Assembly (NCBI GenBank): GCA_028819195.1
Contig: JAPPMF010000004.1
Span: forward strand, 69,930 to 133,929
Length of the DNA: 64,000 nt
Direction of reading: 5' to 3'
Source of the DNA: Bin55 sp028819195
GTDB lineage: Bacteria > Pseudomonadota > Gammaproteobacteria > Pseudomonadales > Azotimanducaceae
In this document: in pieces, positions 26,266 to 35,050 of the stretch
Position numbering within the stretch: the stretch's first letter is position 1
Layout: every line of letters begins with the position of its first letter
The notes under the pieces: model-generated
Databases searched by the model: none
Seen by the model: the letters and a program-made list of their open reading frames with translations, nothing else
Told to the model about the DNA's origin: nothing
Made by a program: the position numbers and the translations under genes

Positions 26266-26715
26266 TCAAGCTTAGGAGTAAGCACGGGGTACAGATTAGT
26301 AATTTCATGCAAAAAAGAACAATGGAATTGTTCGGGAAGGATAGTGTGAATTTTCAAATTGAGGTATTCGCACCCTTATATGTTACACCAAAACTAAATA
26401 AATGGGTTAGAGGCAAGTTTACCGAAACACATTCTATAGAATTAGCCGAAGTGGATCAGATAGTTTTTTCTAAACTGAGGTGTCGAAATGCAGACAATTT
26501 TCGAACGAACTAAGGGCACCCAATTCCATACAAATTCGGTGTCGCTTCACGAGATTTTCTTGCATGAAGTGAGCCATTCGGAATCTATTGACGCATAGAA
26601 AGGCAGTACTAAACCGTGCTCTTTTTGAAGTCGAGATTCGTAACACGCTCACTCGTTTCGCATGTTTTTAGCTATCCTTAAGTTGTCGTCCTTGAGCTAG
26701 ACAGGGTGTTTCGAC
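26266..26715. other. 450-base region with no recognised gene
   Basis: This lies between the divergent YdcH-like gene and the permease array, so it should hold the array promoter. One + frame is open from ATG 26307 to 26513 (68 codons) and one - frame from 26652 to 26470 (60 codons). Neither has a ribosome binding site or resembles a family I know. I see no tRNA cloverleaf. A terminator-like hairpin read on the - strand is listed separately. Confidence 0.5.
26311..26333 (-). terminator. Terminator-like hairpin on the - strand
   Basis: Read on the - strand, GAACAAT pairs with ATTGTTC across a three-base loop and is followed at once by six Ts. The stem is only seven pairs and AT-rich, so it would be weak. 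It would act on transcripts running leftwards out of the permease promoter region toward the YdcH-like gene. Confidence 0.4.
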
Positions 26716-28233
26716 GTGTCGGTTAATCGTTGGTACCCAATATGGGTTGTAGCTCAGAAAGAATTACTAGTCCACCTTCAATCGGCTGCTTTTTGGTTCA
26801 TTTGGGGCTCAATATCGGCTTTGTTAGCATTGCTAGTATTATTGTTTGGGTTAATGGCAATGTTCAGTTCCAATACCACCCTCATTCCGAATGTGGATGA
26901 TTTGCAACTCGCCGTGTCTAAAAATGTTGGCGAGCAAGAAGACATGCTATTACACACGCAAGGTGAATCCATGCTTGTCTATGGCGTAATCGACAACACG
27001 GATGGATTTAGTGACAGGATTAGGTTCGCCATTAGAAGGCACGCCGAGCAATGGAACGTCGACGCTGACACTAGCGACTACATAAGACTTTTTATAAATG
27101 ATGGGAATGATGCTGAGTTAATATGGTTTACGTCTTCCCCCATACTCGAATTTCGTGAACTTCAAGACCCGTTTGATTCAATAGCAACCGCCGATAATTG
27201 GTTGGAATCGGGAAAGATCGACGGGTATTTCGTATTACCCAAAGATTTTGTGGAATCACCAAACGACGCGCTATTTATTACGCGAGAGACCGGAATAGTA
27301 ATCCGGGATAACAATCTGACTAGGCTGAAGTCATGGTACGAAAATATGGCCACCATTGCTTTGCGATACACACGCTTGGAGGATTTGGGTGTAGATGAGG
27401 TAGGTCGTATCCAATTCGTCAATAATGTGGACATGACTATTGAGAAAATTCAGTCAAGTCCAAACTTAGTGCGCGCAAACAACCCGATATCATCGGGTGT
27501 CGCGGATAACGTGCTCTCGAATCTTCATGGTGTAGTTTCAGTTTCGTACACCGGGTTATTTCTGGCTTTATTGTTGTTCGGTAGCACGGTATTGATCACA
27601 AACACTGTAGAAGAAAAGTCGACTCGTGTCAATGAAATTCTATGCGCTACGATACAACCTCAGCAACTGTTTGACGGGAAAATCCTAGGCAATGTCATGC
27701 TCGTCGGAGTTGTATTGTCCCTTGTTGGGGTTTTGGTTTTCGCCGCGGTAATGTTGCTCTCGATTAATGACTCTTTCAGTCGAGCAGATTTATTGGCGAC
27801 ATTTATTCCTCCAATGAAATTAACACACTGGTTGATATTTTTGTTGGGCGCGCTTTTGCTTTATGGTCCAATGCTTACAGCACTTGGTTCATTGTGTGAC
27901 GACCTGCAGGAAGTAGGAAGTACATTGTTTCCAGTGAGTTATTTGGTTTCTTTCGGGGCACTTCCGGCGCTTTTGTATGCTTTCTTTAGTCCGCATAGTG
28001 TGCTGACCCAAGTCCTAGTTCTCATTCCGCCCTTGACACCCTATGTCATGATTGCACGTAGTTCTGATTTACCATCTTGGCCAATTTATGTGGCCGCGCT
28101 AGGAGTTTTATCAATGAGTATTGTCCTAGGACGATTTGTGTGTCTAAGGATTTTCAACAACGGTCTTCTCGCGGAACGAACTGCAATGGGATTTCGAACG
28201 TTATTCCGATTAGCCACGAGACCAGTCAATTGA
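26716..28233 (+). CDS. ABC-2/NatB-type permease, pair 1, A-type
   Basis: The 505-residue protein has an N-terminal helix with WVVAQKELL, a first membrane span at about 26-50 and a large extracytoplasmic domain at about 51-270 containing GYFVLPKDF (from residue 170). About six more spans occupy 275-478. After span two comes the NatB/ABC-2 signature, with EEKSTRVNEIL and LFDGKILG. TPYVMIAR and LPSWPIY near the end recur in all six array members. The A-type mark is LGSLCDDLQEV after span four. Substrate is unknown. An ABC ATPase would be expected but is absent nearby. The start is GTG at 26716, and the stop overlaps the next start. Confidence 0.82.
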   Translation: MSVNRWYPIWVVAQKELLVHLQSAAFWFIWGSISALLALLVLLFGLMAMFSSNTTLIPNVDDLQLAVSKNVGEQEDMLLHTQGESMLVYGVIDNTDGFSDRIRFAIRRHAEQWNVDADTSDYIRLFINDGNDAELIWFTSSPILEFRELQDPFDSIATADNWLESGKIDGYFVLPKDFVESPNDALFITRETGIVIRDNNLTRLKSWYENMATIALRYTRLEDLGVDEVGRIQFVNNVDMTIEKIQSSPNLVRANNPISSGVADNVLSNLHGVVSVSYTGLFLALLLFGSTVLITNTVEEKSTRVNEILCATIQPQQLFDGKILGNVMLVGVVLSLVGVLVFAAVMLLSINDSFSRADLLATFIPPMKLTHWLIFLLGALLLYGPMLTALGSLCDDLQEVGSTLFPVSYLVSFGALPALLYAFFSPHSVLTQVLVLIPPLTPYVMIARSSDLPSWPIYVAALGVLSMSIVLGRFVCLRIFNNGLLAERTAMGFRTLFRLATRPVN

Positions 28234-29858
28234 ACCTGAAATATTTACGCACGGTGTGGATCATAGCTTCGCGCGAGTGGCTGGCAACGATACAAACGCC
28301 AATGTTTTGGCGATTTCTGCTCATAATGCCGATAGTGTTTTTCGTATTGGTAATCGTCTACAGATACGTCAACACTAAGTTTCCTGAAGAAGATTGGTTA
28401 ACCGATGAACGGTTGCGAGATCCCACACAAGTACTCGAATATAGAGAGTTACGCTTTTGGGGACAAATCATTCCGCAACAATTGTACGCCGTACTAGATC
28501 ACAGCGACGGAGTCTCAGGGGTCATTCGACAGACAATTACTGAACGCGATCAACGTTTGTTTCTCCTATCGATTTTGGAGTTAAACGACAGTGAATTTCA
28601 GGAATTTCTTGAATCTGTATCTGGAGGGCAGGAAGCGTTTGAGTTGCTTCGGCAAGCTTCGCTCGGACACACGAGCACACAGTTTGTAGACGAGGTAATT
28701 TATGCTCTACAGTTTCAGGAGAGTGGTTCCAGCATGATTCCCGAAGAGTTCATACGGATATTTCCTACATGGTATTACGATAATCAAGTCCCAATCGAGA
28801 AAATGGAAAACCAGATTTCGACTAGATTCTTTCGGGAAGTCGTGGTGCCAGATGCCTCCATCGAGTCGTTGAACGCATTATTGAACGATAACCAAATTAC
28901 CGGGTATTTTGTACTACCACCAGCACTCGAGCAACAAACTAGGGATATCAAGTTTACTATTTCAGCCAATACCTCAAAACTCCAAGTACTTGATCTCGCA
29001 ACCTGGTATCGTAGTGTTACAAATCAAGCACTTCACGAATATCGTTTAAATAAGATTGACCTGCATACTGAGCTAAAGTTTTCATTCGCTGACGATATCA
29101 ACTTTCAAATAGTAACAAAAACCTACGACCAACCACCAAAAGTACGTGTGACGGATATCTCGCCAACGATCTATATGTACCTACCGTATTTATTACTAAT
29201 CGGTGCATTTCTTCCAAGCTCGTATCGGCTCGCATATATCATCCACGAGGAAAAGTCAAACAAACTTGCAGACAAACTTCTCTCGGTGGTTCGACCAAGT
29301 TATCTGCTCGACGGGAAATTTTTGGGAGTGGTATTAGTAACGCTTACGACGTTAGTTATTTGGGCGATGGTCTTTGGACTACTCGTCATGCTGTTTAACG
29401 ATACGACTCTAGTGCATAGTTTAGAGCATATAGTACCGTTTCTTCAACTACCAGTGGTCTCTAATTTCCTACTATTTCTGCTTTTAATGTATGCGTTTTA
29501 CGGTTATCTGTTTTGTAGAATGGTTGCGAAAACAAACACTTCTCAACAAGCCATACAATCTGTCGTAGCATTCAATTTTCTCTTATTTTTACCAATGATC
29601 CCGTCTTTCTTGGTAATAATGCCTCTATTTCCTGGAGACATTTATTCCAATATCGTAAGCTTCATTCCACCGTTTACTCCATTTGTGATGGTTGCACGTA
29701 CTTTTGATTTACCTGATTGGCCCTTGTACTCGACTATTGTGGTTGTGATGTTGTTTAGTGTTTGGTGGGCTCGACATCAAGCTAGTCAAGCCTTTGCTAA
29801 AGGCATATTGGGTGAGCTTGAAACAAAGATGTCGCCAATATTCGGTTCTCGAAAATAG
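28230..29858 (+). CDS. ABC-2/NatB-type permease, pair 1, B-type
   Basis: I start this 542-residue protein at TTG 28230, which overlaps the previous stop as TTGA and gives the family start MNLKYLRTVWIIASREW. Upstream codons in this frame (from 28077) lie inside the preceding gene and do not fit. Span one is at about 26-46. A long extracytoplasmic domain of about 310 residues contains GYFVLPPAL and WYRSVTNQAL, the latter being the B-type signature. The membrane part has EEKSNKLADKLLSVV, LLDGKFLG, NFLLFLLLMYAFYGYLF, TPFVMVAR and LPDWPLY. Translational coupling with the A-type gene suggests a heterodimeric permease. Substrate and energy source are unknown. Confidence 0.8.
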   Translation: MNLKYLRTVWIIASREWLATIQTPMFWRFLLIMPIVFFVLVIVYRYVNTKFPEEDWLTDERLRDPTQVLEYRELRFWGQIIPQQLYAVLDHSDGVSGVIRQTITERDQRLFLLSILELNDSEFQEFLESVSGGQEAFELLRQASLGHTSTQFVDEVIYALQFQESGSSMIPEEFIRIFPTWYYDNQVPIEKMENQISTRFFREVVVPDASIESLNALLNDNQITGYFVLPPALEQQTRDIKFTISANTSKLQVLDLATWYRSVTNQALHEYRLNKIDLHTELKFSFADDINFQIVTKTYDQPPKVRVTDISPTIYMYLPYLLLIGAFLPSSYRLAYIIHEEKSNKLADKLLSVVRPSYLLDGKFLGVVLVTLTTLVIWAMVFGLLVMLFNDTTLVHSLEHIVPFLQLPVVSNFLLFLLLMYAFYGYLFCRMVAKTNTSQQAIQSVVAFNFLLFLPMIPSFLVIMPLFPGDIYSNIVSFIPPFTPFVMVARTFDLPDWPLYSTIVVVMLFSVWWARHQASQAFAKGILGELETKMSPIFGSRK

Positions 29859-29983
29859 TGGTAATTCATCTCTATCGAGTTCTCAAAGTGGTGTGTTAAA
29901 AGACTTACTTTGTTTCGGCTTGTGCGAACTTAGATCCACATTGTGGCAGTACGATCCAATCTAATCACTTCCCGTCCATCGCG

Positions 29984-31549
29984 ATGATAAATGACAGACA
30001 AAGAAAACGATTCCATTTTCGAGTAATTTGGTCAATAGCTCAGCGCGAGGTCCTTTCCATGTGGACGACGAAGACCTATTGGTTCTTGGTAGTATCGATG
30101 CCACTAGTTGTGAGCGGTATGTTGTACCTTTCTTGGCCGGCAGTTGGTTTTTTGAAAACTATGGTGGAGAATGATTCCGATTTAGCTGCGCAGTTTTCGC
30201 CCGAGCAAAGGCAAGAGATGTTCGATGAGATTCAGTTCTATGTGAAGTCGTTGTTTCAGGGAGAACACTTACACTACTATATTTTCGACGAAACAGGACA
30301 AGATTTCGATGAGGCTATACGGTACAAAATCCTACAAACTGATTATGAACTCTATTTGAATACTTTGTCTGACTCCGAACAACCTTCGAGTACTGAGGAG
30401 TTTCAGGAAGATTACTATGAAAGAAATTTCTTTGGCAATTCCCAATTATCTATTCTGAGGCATCACGAAATACAAGACAGAGATCTCACGATCGCAGAAT
30501 TAGAAGAGCGGTTAGACGATGGAGAAATTTCAGGTTATTTTGTCATTCCTGAAGACTTCACGGAATCCTACGATGGAGCTCAATTTATTCGCCCAAAGTC
30601 AACTACTCAAGCCAATGTCAACAAATTGAATGAGTTAGAGTTGTGGATTGAGCAAATCTTTTTTGAAGTATTACGTGAACTTCAGTTGCCAAGCAACTAT
30701 GTACACAACGATGAATTACGTAAAGAACTTTATCGCCCCTTACCGGTCAATATTGAGAAAAAGTCTCTTACGCAGGTCAGTTCTGGGGATACCAAGGATG
30801 AAGGAACTCGTCAAGGTGACTCTTCACCTGTTGGTCTTTGGTTAAAGCTTGCAACCATTCCATTTTTATGGCTATTTATGTCGGTTCTGGCAAACATCTC
30901 TAATTTTGTACTTGCAAATACGCTAGAAGAAAAGTCAAGTAAAGCAGCTGAAATGCTTGTGTCGCGGTTGTCTCCGACCACAATTATGGACGGAAAACTT
31001 TTAGGGAGCGGATTAATCGGACTTGTTGGGCTAGTAGTTTTTTGTGTGTTTGTGGGACCACCTTTGGTGCTAGTCCTTAATACCGTAAATACCGTACTAA
31101 ACCCTACTGATATCGTGAATTTCCTTCATCCATTGAAATTTATTAATTGGGTACTGTGTTTAGTTATTGGATTTCTGACTTTTGGTTACATTCAAAGCGC
31201 GTTGGGATCTTTGTGTGACGACGATAAGGATTTCAGATCTGTCTTTCTTCCAATGACACTACTGCAACTCATCGGTATCTGGCCGAGTGTGATCTTTGTT
31301 CTAATGGACCCAGGGGGAAAGGTCGCACAAGTATTGAGTTTTATACCATTGATCTCGCCATACGTAATGGTGAGCCGAACAGCTTCGTTACCTGACTGGC
31401 CAACTTACCTGTTAATCATGCTATTCATGTGTTTCAGTATGTATTTGATTAGAAAGCTCACCTCTAGAGTGTACACCATAGGATTGACATCAGAGCATGC
31501 TCCGAAGAGTTACCGGCGATTGGTCAAGTTGTCGCGAGAACATTCATGA
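29984..31549 (+). CDS. ABC-2/NatB-type permease, pair 2, A-type
   Basis: The 521-residue protein starts at ATG 29984 and reads RVIWSIAQREVLSMW before span one (about 30-55). The extracytoplasmic domain is rich in Glu, Asp and Gln and holds GYFVIPEDF. The membrane half contains LEEKSSKAAEMLVSRLSP, IMDGKLLG, FGYIQSALGSLCDDDKDF, SPYVMVSR and LPDWPTY. It is more like the pair 3 A-type protein than the pair 1 one: both share IMDGKLLG, YIQS and MVSRTA. The 125 bases before it show no clear terminator. The function is inferred only from the fold family. Confidence 0.8.
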   Translation: MINDRQRKRFHFRVIWSIAQREVLSMWTTKTYWFLVVSMPLVVSGMLYLSWPAVGFLKTMVENDSDLAAQFSPEQRQEMFDEIQFYVKSLFQGEHLHYYIFDETGQDFDEAIRYKILQTDYELYLNTLSDSEQPSSTEEFQEDYYERNFFGNSQLSILRHHEIQDRDLTIAELEERLDDGEISGYFVIPEDFTESYDGAQFIRPKSTTQANVNKLNELELWIEQIFFEVLRELQLPSNYVHNDELRKELYRPLPVNIEKKSLTQVSSGDTKDEGTRQGDSSPVGLWLKLATIPFLWLFMSVLANISNFVLANTLEEKSSKAAEMLVSRLSPTTIMDGKLLGSGLIGLVGLVVFCVFVGPPLVLVLNTVNTVLNPTDIVNFLHPLKFINWVLCLVIGFLTFGYIQSALGSLCDDDKDFRSVFLPMTLLQLIGIWPSVIFVLMDPGGKVAQVLSFIPLISPYVMVSRTASLPDWPTYLLIMLFMCFSMYLIRKLTSRVYTIGLTSEHAPKSYRRLVKLSREHS

Positions 31550-31559
31550 ACGAGTTGCA

Positions 31560-31569
31560 GTTTTTGATT
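31560..31569 (+). repeat. Spacer motif GTTTTTGATT, copy 1
   Basis: GTTTTTGATT begins 11 bases after the stop of the pair 2 A-type gene. The same ten bases begin 10 bases after the stop of the pair 3 A-type gene. The shared position suggests the two spacers descend from one duplicated unit. Confidence 0.5.
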
Positions 31570-31600
31570 TACTTTTTCTCTGCAAAAGGCAATTGAACCC

Positions 31601-33235
31601 ATGAAGTTTTGGACACTGAAACGAGCTTGGGTAGTCATGCAAAACGAATGGATGTTGCCGATTCGCGATCCAAAGTTTTGGATTGCTACGTTGATTACGC
31701 CTGTCATTCTCTTTTTGATCTATTTGCTACTTCAATTTCTGGTGAAGTTTGCTGTTATCGAAGATCCTCGAGAGCAACTGTTGGAGTCAGATTTCGTGAC
31801 GAATACTGAATCAATGTTGGAACAGTTCATCAGTCTGAATCGTGATGCCAAATCTGACTTATTAAAGTATATGGTCCTAGATGAAAACGGAAGTCTAGCC
31901 CAGAAAATTCGAGACAGGACTTTGCAGATCGATCAATCATTGTTCTTGCGTTACTTCTTCCAAAAAAGTGTTGGTGAGTACGATCACTTAGTGGCTATTT
32001 TTGGAGAACCAGCTGTCGGGGAACTAATCAACATTTTGGAAACGGCGAGCAGTGATTTGGAAGGGGTTGCAAAGCAAGAACATTTGCTGTTGAAATTAAA
32101 CACAACTCTGTATGGATCCCAACTCCTAGATGCGGAATTTAGGGAGTTTTTGGAAGAATTTTCAATTTGGTGGTCAGAACATCTCGATCAGATCAAGTCT
32201 CAAGTTCCTGCAGTCTCTATAAATTCCTTCCAGGAGGCATCGGTTAACGCTGACATCGCCAATCGGGAATTCGCTGAAAACCTCTTAGCCACTGATGAAA
32301 TCGTAGGATATTTTGTATTACCCGCGAATGCTCATGAAGAGACCGCATCGGCTACCTTTGTGGTTAGAACTAAAACTCCGAAGAGTCGATATCTTGAACT
32401 TGTCAACTGGTATCGTAGTATTGCGACCGATGTCTTAGTTCAAGAACGATTTAACTTGGCGAAATTGGACATTTCGAGTCAATATTTGGTCAAACGACCG
32501 GATTTTGCGACGGAAGATTTTGTTGAAGTGGAACCGAGTTCAATTCTTCTGTTTCAAGATATTGACAAATTTCTTTACATTGGATTGTCGGTCCTACTGT
32601 CTCTCGTCTTTATCCTGACTGGAACTAGATTAGTTGGAGCTTTTATGATTGAGAAGTCATCTCATTTACTCGATAGTCTTTTGGTTAAAGTACCACCGAA
32701 TCAATTATTGGATGGCAAGTTATGGGGCACGGCGTTAATTTGGGTTACGGTACTAATCTCTTGGTTCGTCCTGATTGTATTATTCATACCTTTTTCGGCA
32801 GTATCAGACGTAGTCATTGATCCAGCCTTAGTTGAGCATTTATTTCGGTTTGACGTAATCCTCAATTTTCTGCTATTTTTTGTACTGACGTACGCGTTGT
32901 TTGGCTATTTCTTGCTGGGATTCACTACTATGTTCAGCCAACTGAGCACGGCCGTTAGTCTCTTTATGTTTGTTATGATTGGGGTAGCGTTTGTTGGGAT
33001 TCTGACTGCCGCATTTGTACACCTTTTACCCATTACGATACAAAATATACTCAGCTTCTTCCCGTTAATTTCACCGTTTGTGATGGTGGCGCGCTCTGCA
33101 ACACTACCGGGTCCTTTAGTCTATTGCGCCATCGTTTTAGTTATGCTCGTAAGTGTGTACGGATCGCGAACATTAGGAGGATTAATGTTTCAGCGCGGCA
33201 TTACAGTCGAGGTGAAGGTGCCTAGTGTTCACTAA
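31601..33235 (+). CDS. ABC-2/NatB-type permease, pair 2, B-type
   Basis: The 544-residue protein starts at ATG 31601 behind AAAAGG (31584-31589). It begins with LKRAWVVMQNEWMLPIRDPK and span one (about 27-50). The extracytoplasmic domain contains IEDPREQLLES, EIVGYFVLPAN, and the B-type signature LVNWYRSIATDVL followed by RPDFATEDF. The membrane part has IEKSSHLLDSLLVKVPPNQ, LLDGKLWG, NFLLFFVLTYALFGYFLLGF and SPFVMVAR. The LPxWPxY motif is altered to LPGPLVY. IEDPRE, FATED and LLDGKLWG are shared with the pair 3 B-type protein and absent or weak in pair 1. No nucleotide-binding domain is fused. Confidence 0.8.
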   Translation: MKFWTLKRAWVVMQNEWMLPIRDPKFWIATLITPVILFLIYLLLQFLVKFAVIEDPREQLLESDFVTNTESMLEQFISLNRDAKSDLLKYMVLDENGSLAQKIRDRTLQIDQSLFLRYFFQKSVGEYDHLVAIFGEPAVGELINILETASSDLEGVAKQEHLLLKLNTTLYGSQLLDAEFREFLEEFSIWWSEHLDQIKSQVPAVSINSFQEASVNADIANREFAENLLATDEIVGYFVLPANAHEETASATFVVRTKTPKSRYLELVNWYRSIATDVLVQERFNLAKLDISSQYLVKRPDFATEDFVEVEPSSILLFQDIDKFLYIGLSVLLSLVFILTGTRLVGAFMIEKSSHLLDSLLVKVPPNQLLDGKLWGTALIWVTVLISWFVLIVLFIPFSAVSDVVIDPALVEHLFRFDVILNFLLFFVLTYALFGYFLLGFTTMFSQLSTAVSLFMFVMIGVAFVGILTAAFVHLLPITIQNILSFFPLISPFVMVARSATLPGPLVYCAIVLVMLVSVYGSRTLGGLMFQRGITVEVKVPSVH

Positions 33236-33395
33236 CTTGCGACGCACCAACTCCAAAATCGAGTTAGTCGTTCAACCGTCGATTACGCAATTAATCAATG
33301 AGCACCCAGTGAGTGTGCAATAACTATGAAGTCTGCCGATTTGACGAGCTTATTTGGTTATCAATTCCGACTTTGAATCATGGAAATTTCGAGTC

Positions 33396-34991
33396 TTGAA
33401 CTTACCAAAGAAACGTAGAGCTGGCAACCACTTCAGGTTGGCGTGGATTATAGCACAGCAAGAACTTCTTTCGACGCTGAAGACAAAAGGTTTCTGGTTT
33501 ATTCTCGTATTCTGGACGGTCATGGTCACCTTTATTCTTTTGATGCTGTCATTAAATTTCATTTTGCTTCAGAGTAATCCCCGCTCGTCGTACATGTCGC
33601 TGTACTCTCTACAAACGTATCAAACCATGCTCGAAGAATTTCGGTACGAACGCGAACTAAATTCTTGGGGAGATCCGGTTAAATACTACGTACTTGATTT
33701 GACGCCTCAAGACTACGCTCAATCGATTCGTTCAGAAATTTTGCGACGCGAACATCAAGCTTATGTGGAAAACATCAGACGAACTTTTCCACCGGCGCTC
33801 CTCGATCCCGAACGTTTTCACTTCGAAACGCTAGACGAGTTTCGAGAAGATATTTACCGAGATTATCCAAATAGCTATAGGATTACATCCTACCCCACAC
33901 TAAGCTACCGAAAGTTCCATGAAAATCTCGAATCTGAACTTACGTTAGAAACGTTGAACGAATATCTCAATACAGGTAAGCTCGACTGTTATTTTGTCAT
34001 TCCTGAAGAATTTGAGACAACTCGCTCCGGTATTCGATTCGTTCGACCGGACTCTGCAACCCAAGAACACATCGACAAGTTGGATGAATTGGAGTATTGG
34101 ATTGAGGGAGTATTCACACAAGTTGTTCGTGAGAATCACTATAGGGGGGAACGAAGAGATCGAGATGGCCGACCGGATGAATTTTTCAATCAATTGGAGA
34201 TTGAAATTGCGAAACGTACATTTCCTACTTCTGATGCAGGAGACGCAGACAACAAACTGCTTTCTAGTGAAATCTCAGTACCTATACCTAATTGGTTGAA
34301 GTTAGCGAACATACCACTCGTATATATGTTCATAATGATGCTATTATTCACAGTAAATAGACTCATCACAAGTACCGTCGACGAAAAGGCTACTGAGATG
34401 TTGATGTCACGCTGCTCGCCAGCTCAGATCATGGACGGCAAACTACTGGGAAATGGTCTTATCATGCTGACTGCAGTCGGAGTATTTGGTTCTGTAGCAG
34501 TATCAACTGTTATGATAGGATTAGGCGGTGTATTGGGCGCACAAGAACTTGATATAGGAGACCTCATAAACACCGCAACGGTAATGACTTGGTTATTGTT
34601 TTTAATACTCGGTTATCTCTTTTACGGATACATTCAAAGTTCGTTGGGTTCGCTGTGCAATGACATGAAAGACATATCTTCGGTCATGTATCCGCTGCAG
34701 TTGATTTATTTGTTCGGGGTGTTTCCTACTGCAACAATAGTCTTATTCAAACCAGATGGCATAGCTGCTCAAATGTTGAGTTATATTCCACTTTTTTCAC
34801 CCTTTGCGATGGTAAGTAGAACTGCAGCATTACCAGAGTGGCCAGAATACTTTGCGATTGTGATGATCATGTGTCTGAGCGTGTTCGTTGTAAGAAAGGT
34901 AGCGATGAGAGTCTACGAAAAAGGATTGTTGTCTGATCATGTACCGCGAAACTACGGAAAGATTTTTCAAATGATTGGTCAATCAACATAA
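33396..34991 (+). CDS. ABC-2/NatB-type permease, pair 3, A-type
   Basis: The 531-residue protein is placed at TTG 33396, giving MNLPKKRRAGNHFRLAWIIA, in register with the pair 2 A-type start. A TTG at 33354 would add 14 residues. Span one is at about 32-57. The extracytoplasmic domain ends in a charged stretch with RGERRDRDGR. The conserved GYFVxP motif reads CYFVIP, with Cys for Gly. The membrane part has VDEKATEMLMSRCSP, three residues shorter than in pair 2, then IMDGKLLG, YGYIQSSLGSLCNDMKD, SPFAMVSR and LPEWPEY. Function beyond a membrane permease is unknown. Confidence 0.8.
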   Translation: MNLPKKRRAGNHFRLAWIIAQQELLSTLKTKGFWFILVFWTVMVTFILLMLSLNFILLQSNPRSSYMSLYSLQTYQTMLEEFRYERELNSWGDPVKYYVLDLTPQDYAQSIRSEILRREHQAYVENIRRTFPPALLDPERFHFETLDEFREDIYRDYPNSYRITSYPTLSYRKFHENLESELTLETLNEYLNTGKLDCYFVIPEEFETTRSGIRFVRPDSATQEHIDKLDELEYWIEGVFTQVVRENHYRGERRDRDGRPDEFFNQLEIEIAKRTFPTSDAGDADNKLLSSEISVPIPNWLKLANIPLVYMFIMMLLFTVNRLITSTVDEKATEMLMSRCSPAQIMDGKLLGNGLIMLTAVGVFGSVAVSTVMIGLGGVLGAQELDIGDLINTATVMTWLLFLILGYLFYGYIQSSLGSLCNDMKDISSVMYPLQLIYLFGVFPTATIVLFKPDGIAAQMLSYIPLFSPFAMVSRTAALPEWPEYFAIVMIMCLSVFVVRKVAMRVYEKGLLSDHVPRNYGKIFQMIGQST

Positions 34992-35000
34992 ATGGTATCT

Positions 35001-35010
35001 GTTTTTGATT
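35001..35010 (+). repeat. Spacer motif GTTTTTGATT, copy 2
   Basis: This is the second copy of the ten-base spacer sequence at 31560, again about ten bases after an A-type stop codon and ahead of a B-type start. Confidence 0.5.
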
Positions 35011-35050
35011 ACAGTATTCAGTGTACTCGAAATAACGTGTTCAAACAGTC

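Noticed and set aside
26307..26513. 68-codon + frame in the gap before the permease array as a gene
   Set aside because: No ribosome binding site and no recognisable similarity; kept only as part of the unexplained region.
28077..28229. Extra 51-codon N-terminal extension of the pair 1 B-type permease
   Set aside because: It overlaps the coding part of the previous gene, and the family N-terminus begins at TTG 28230.
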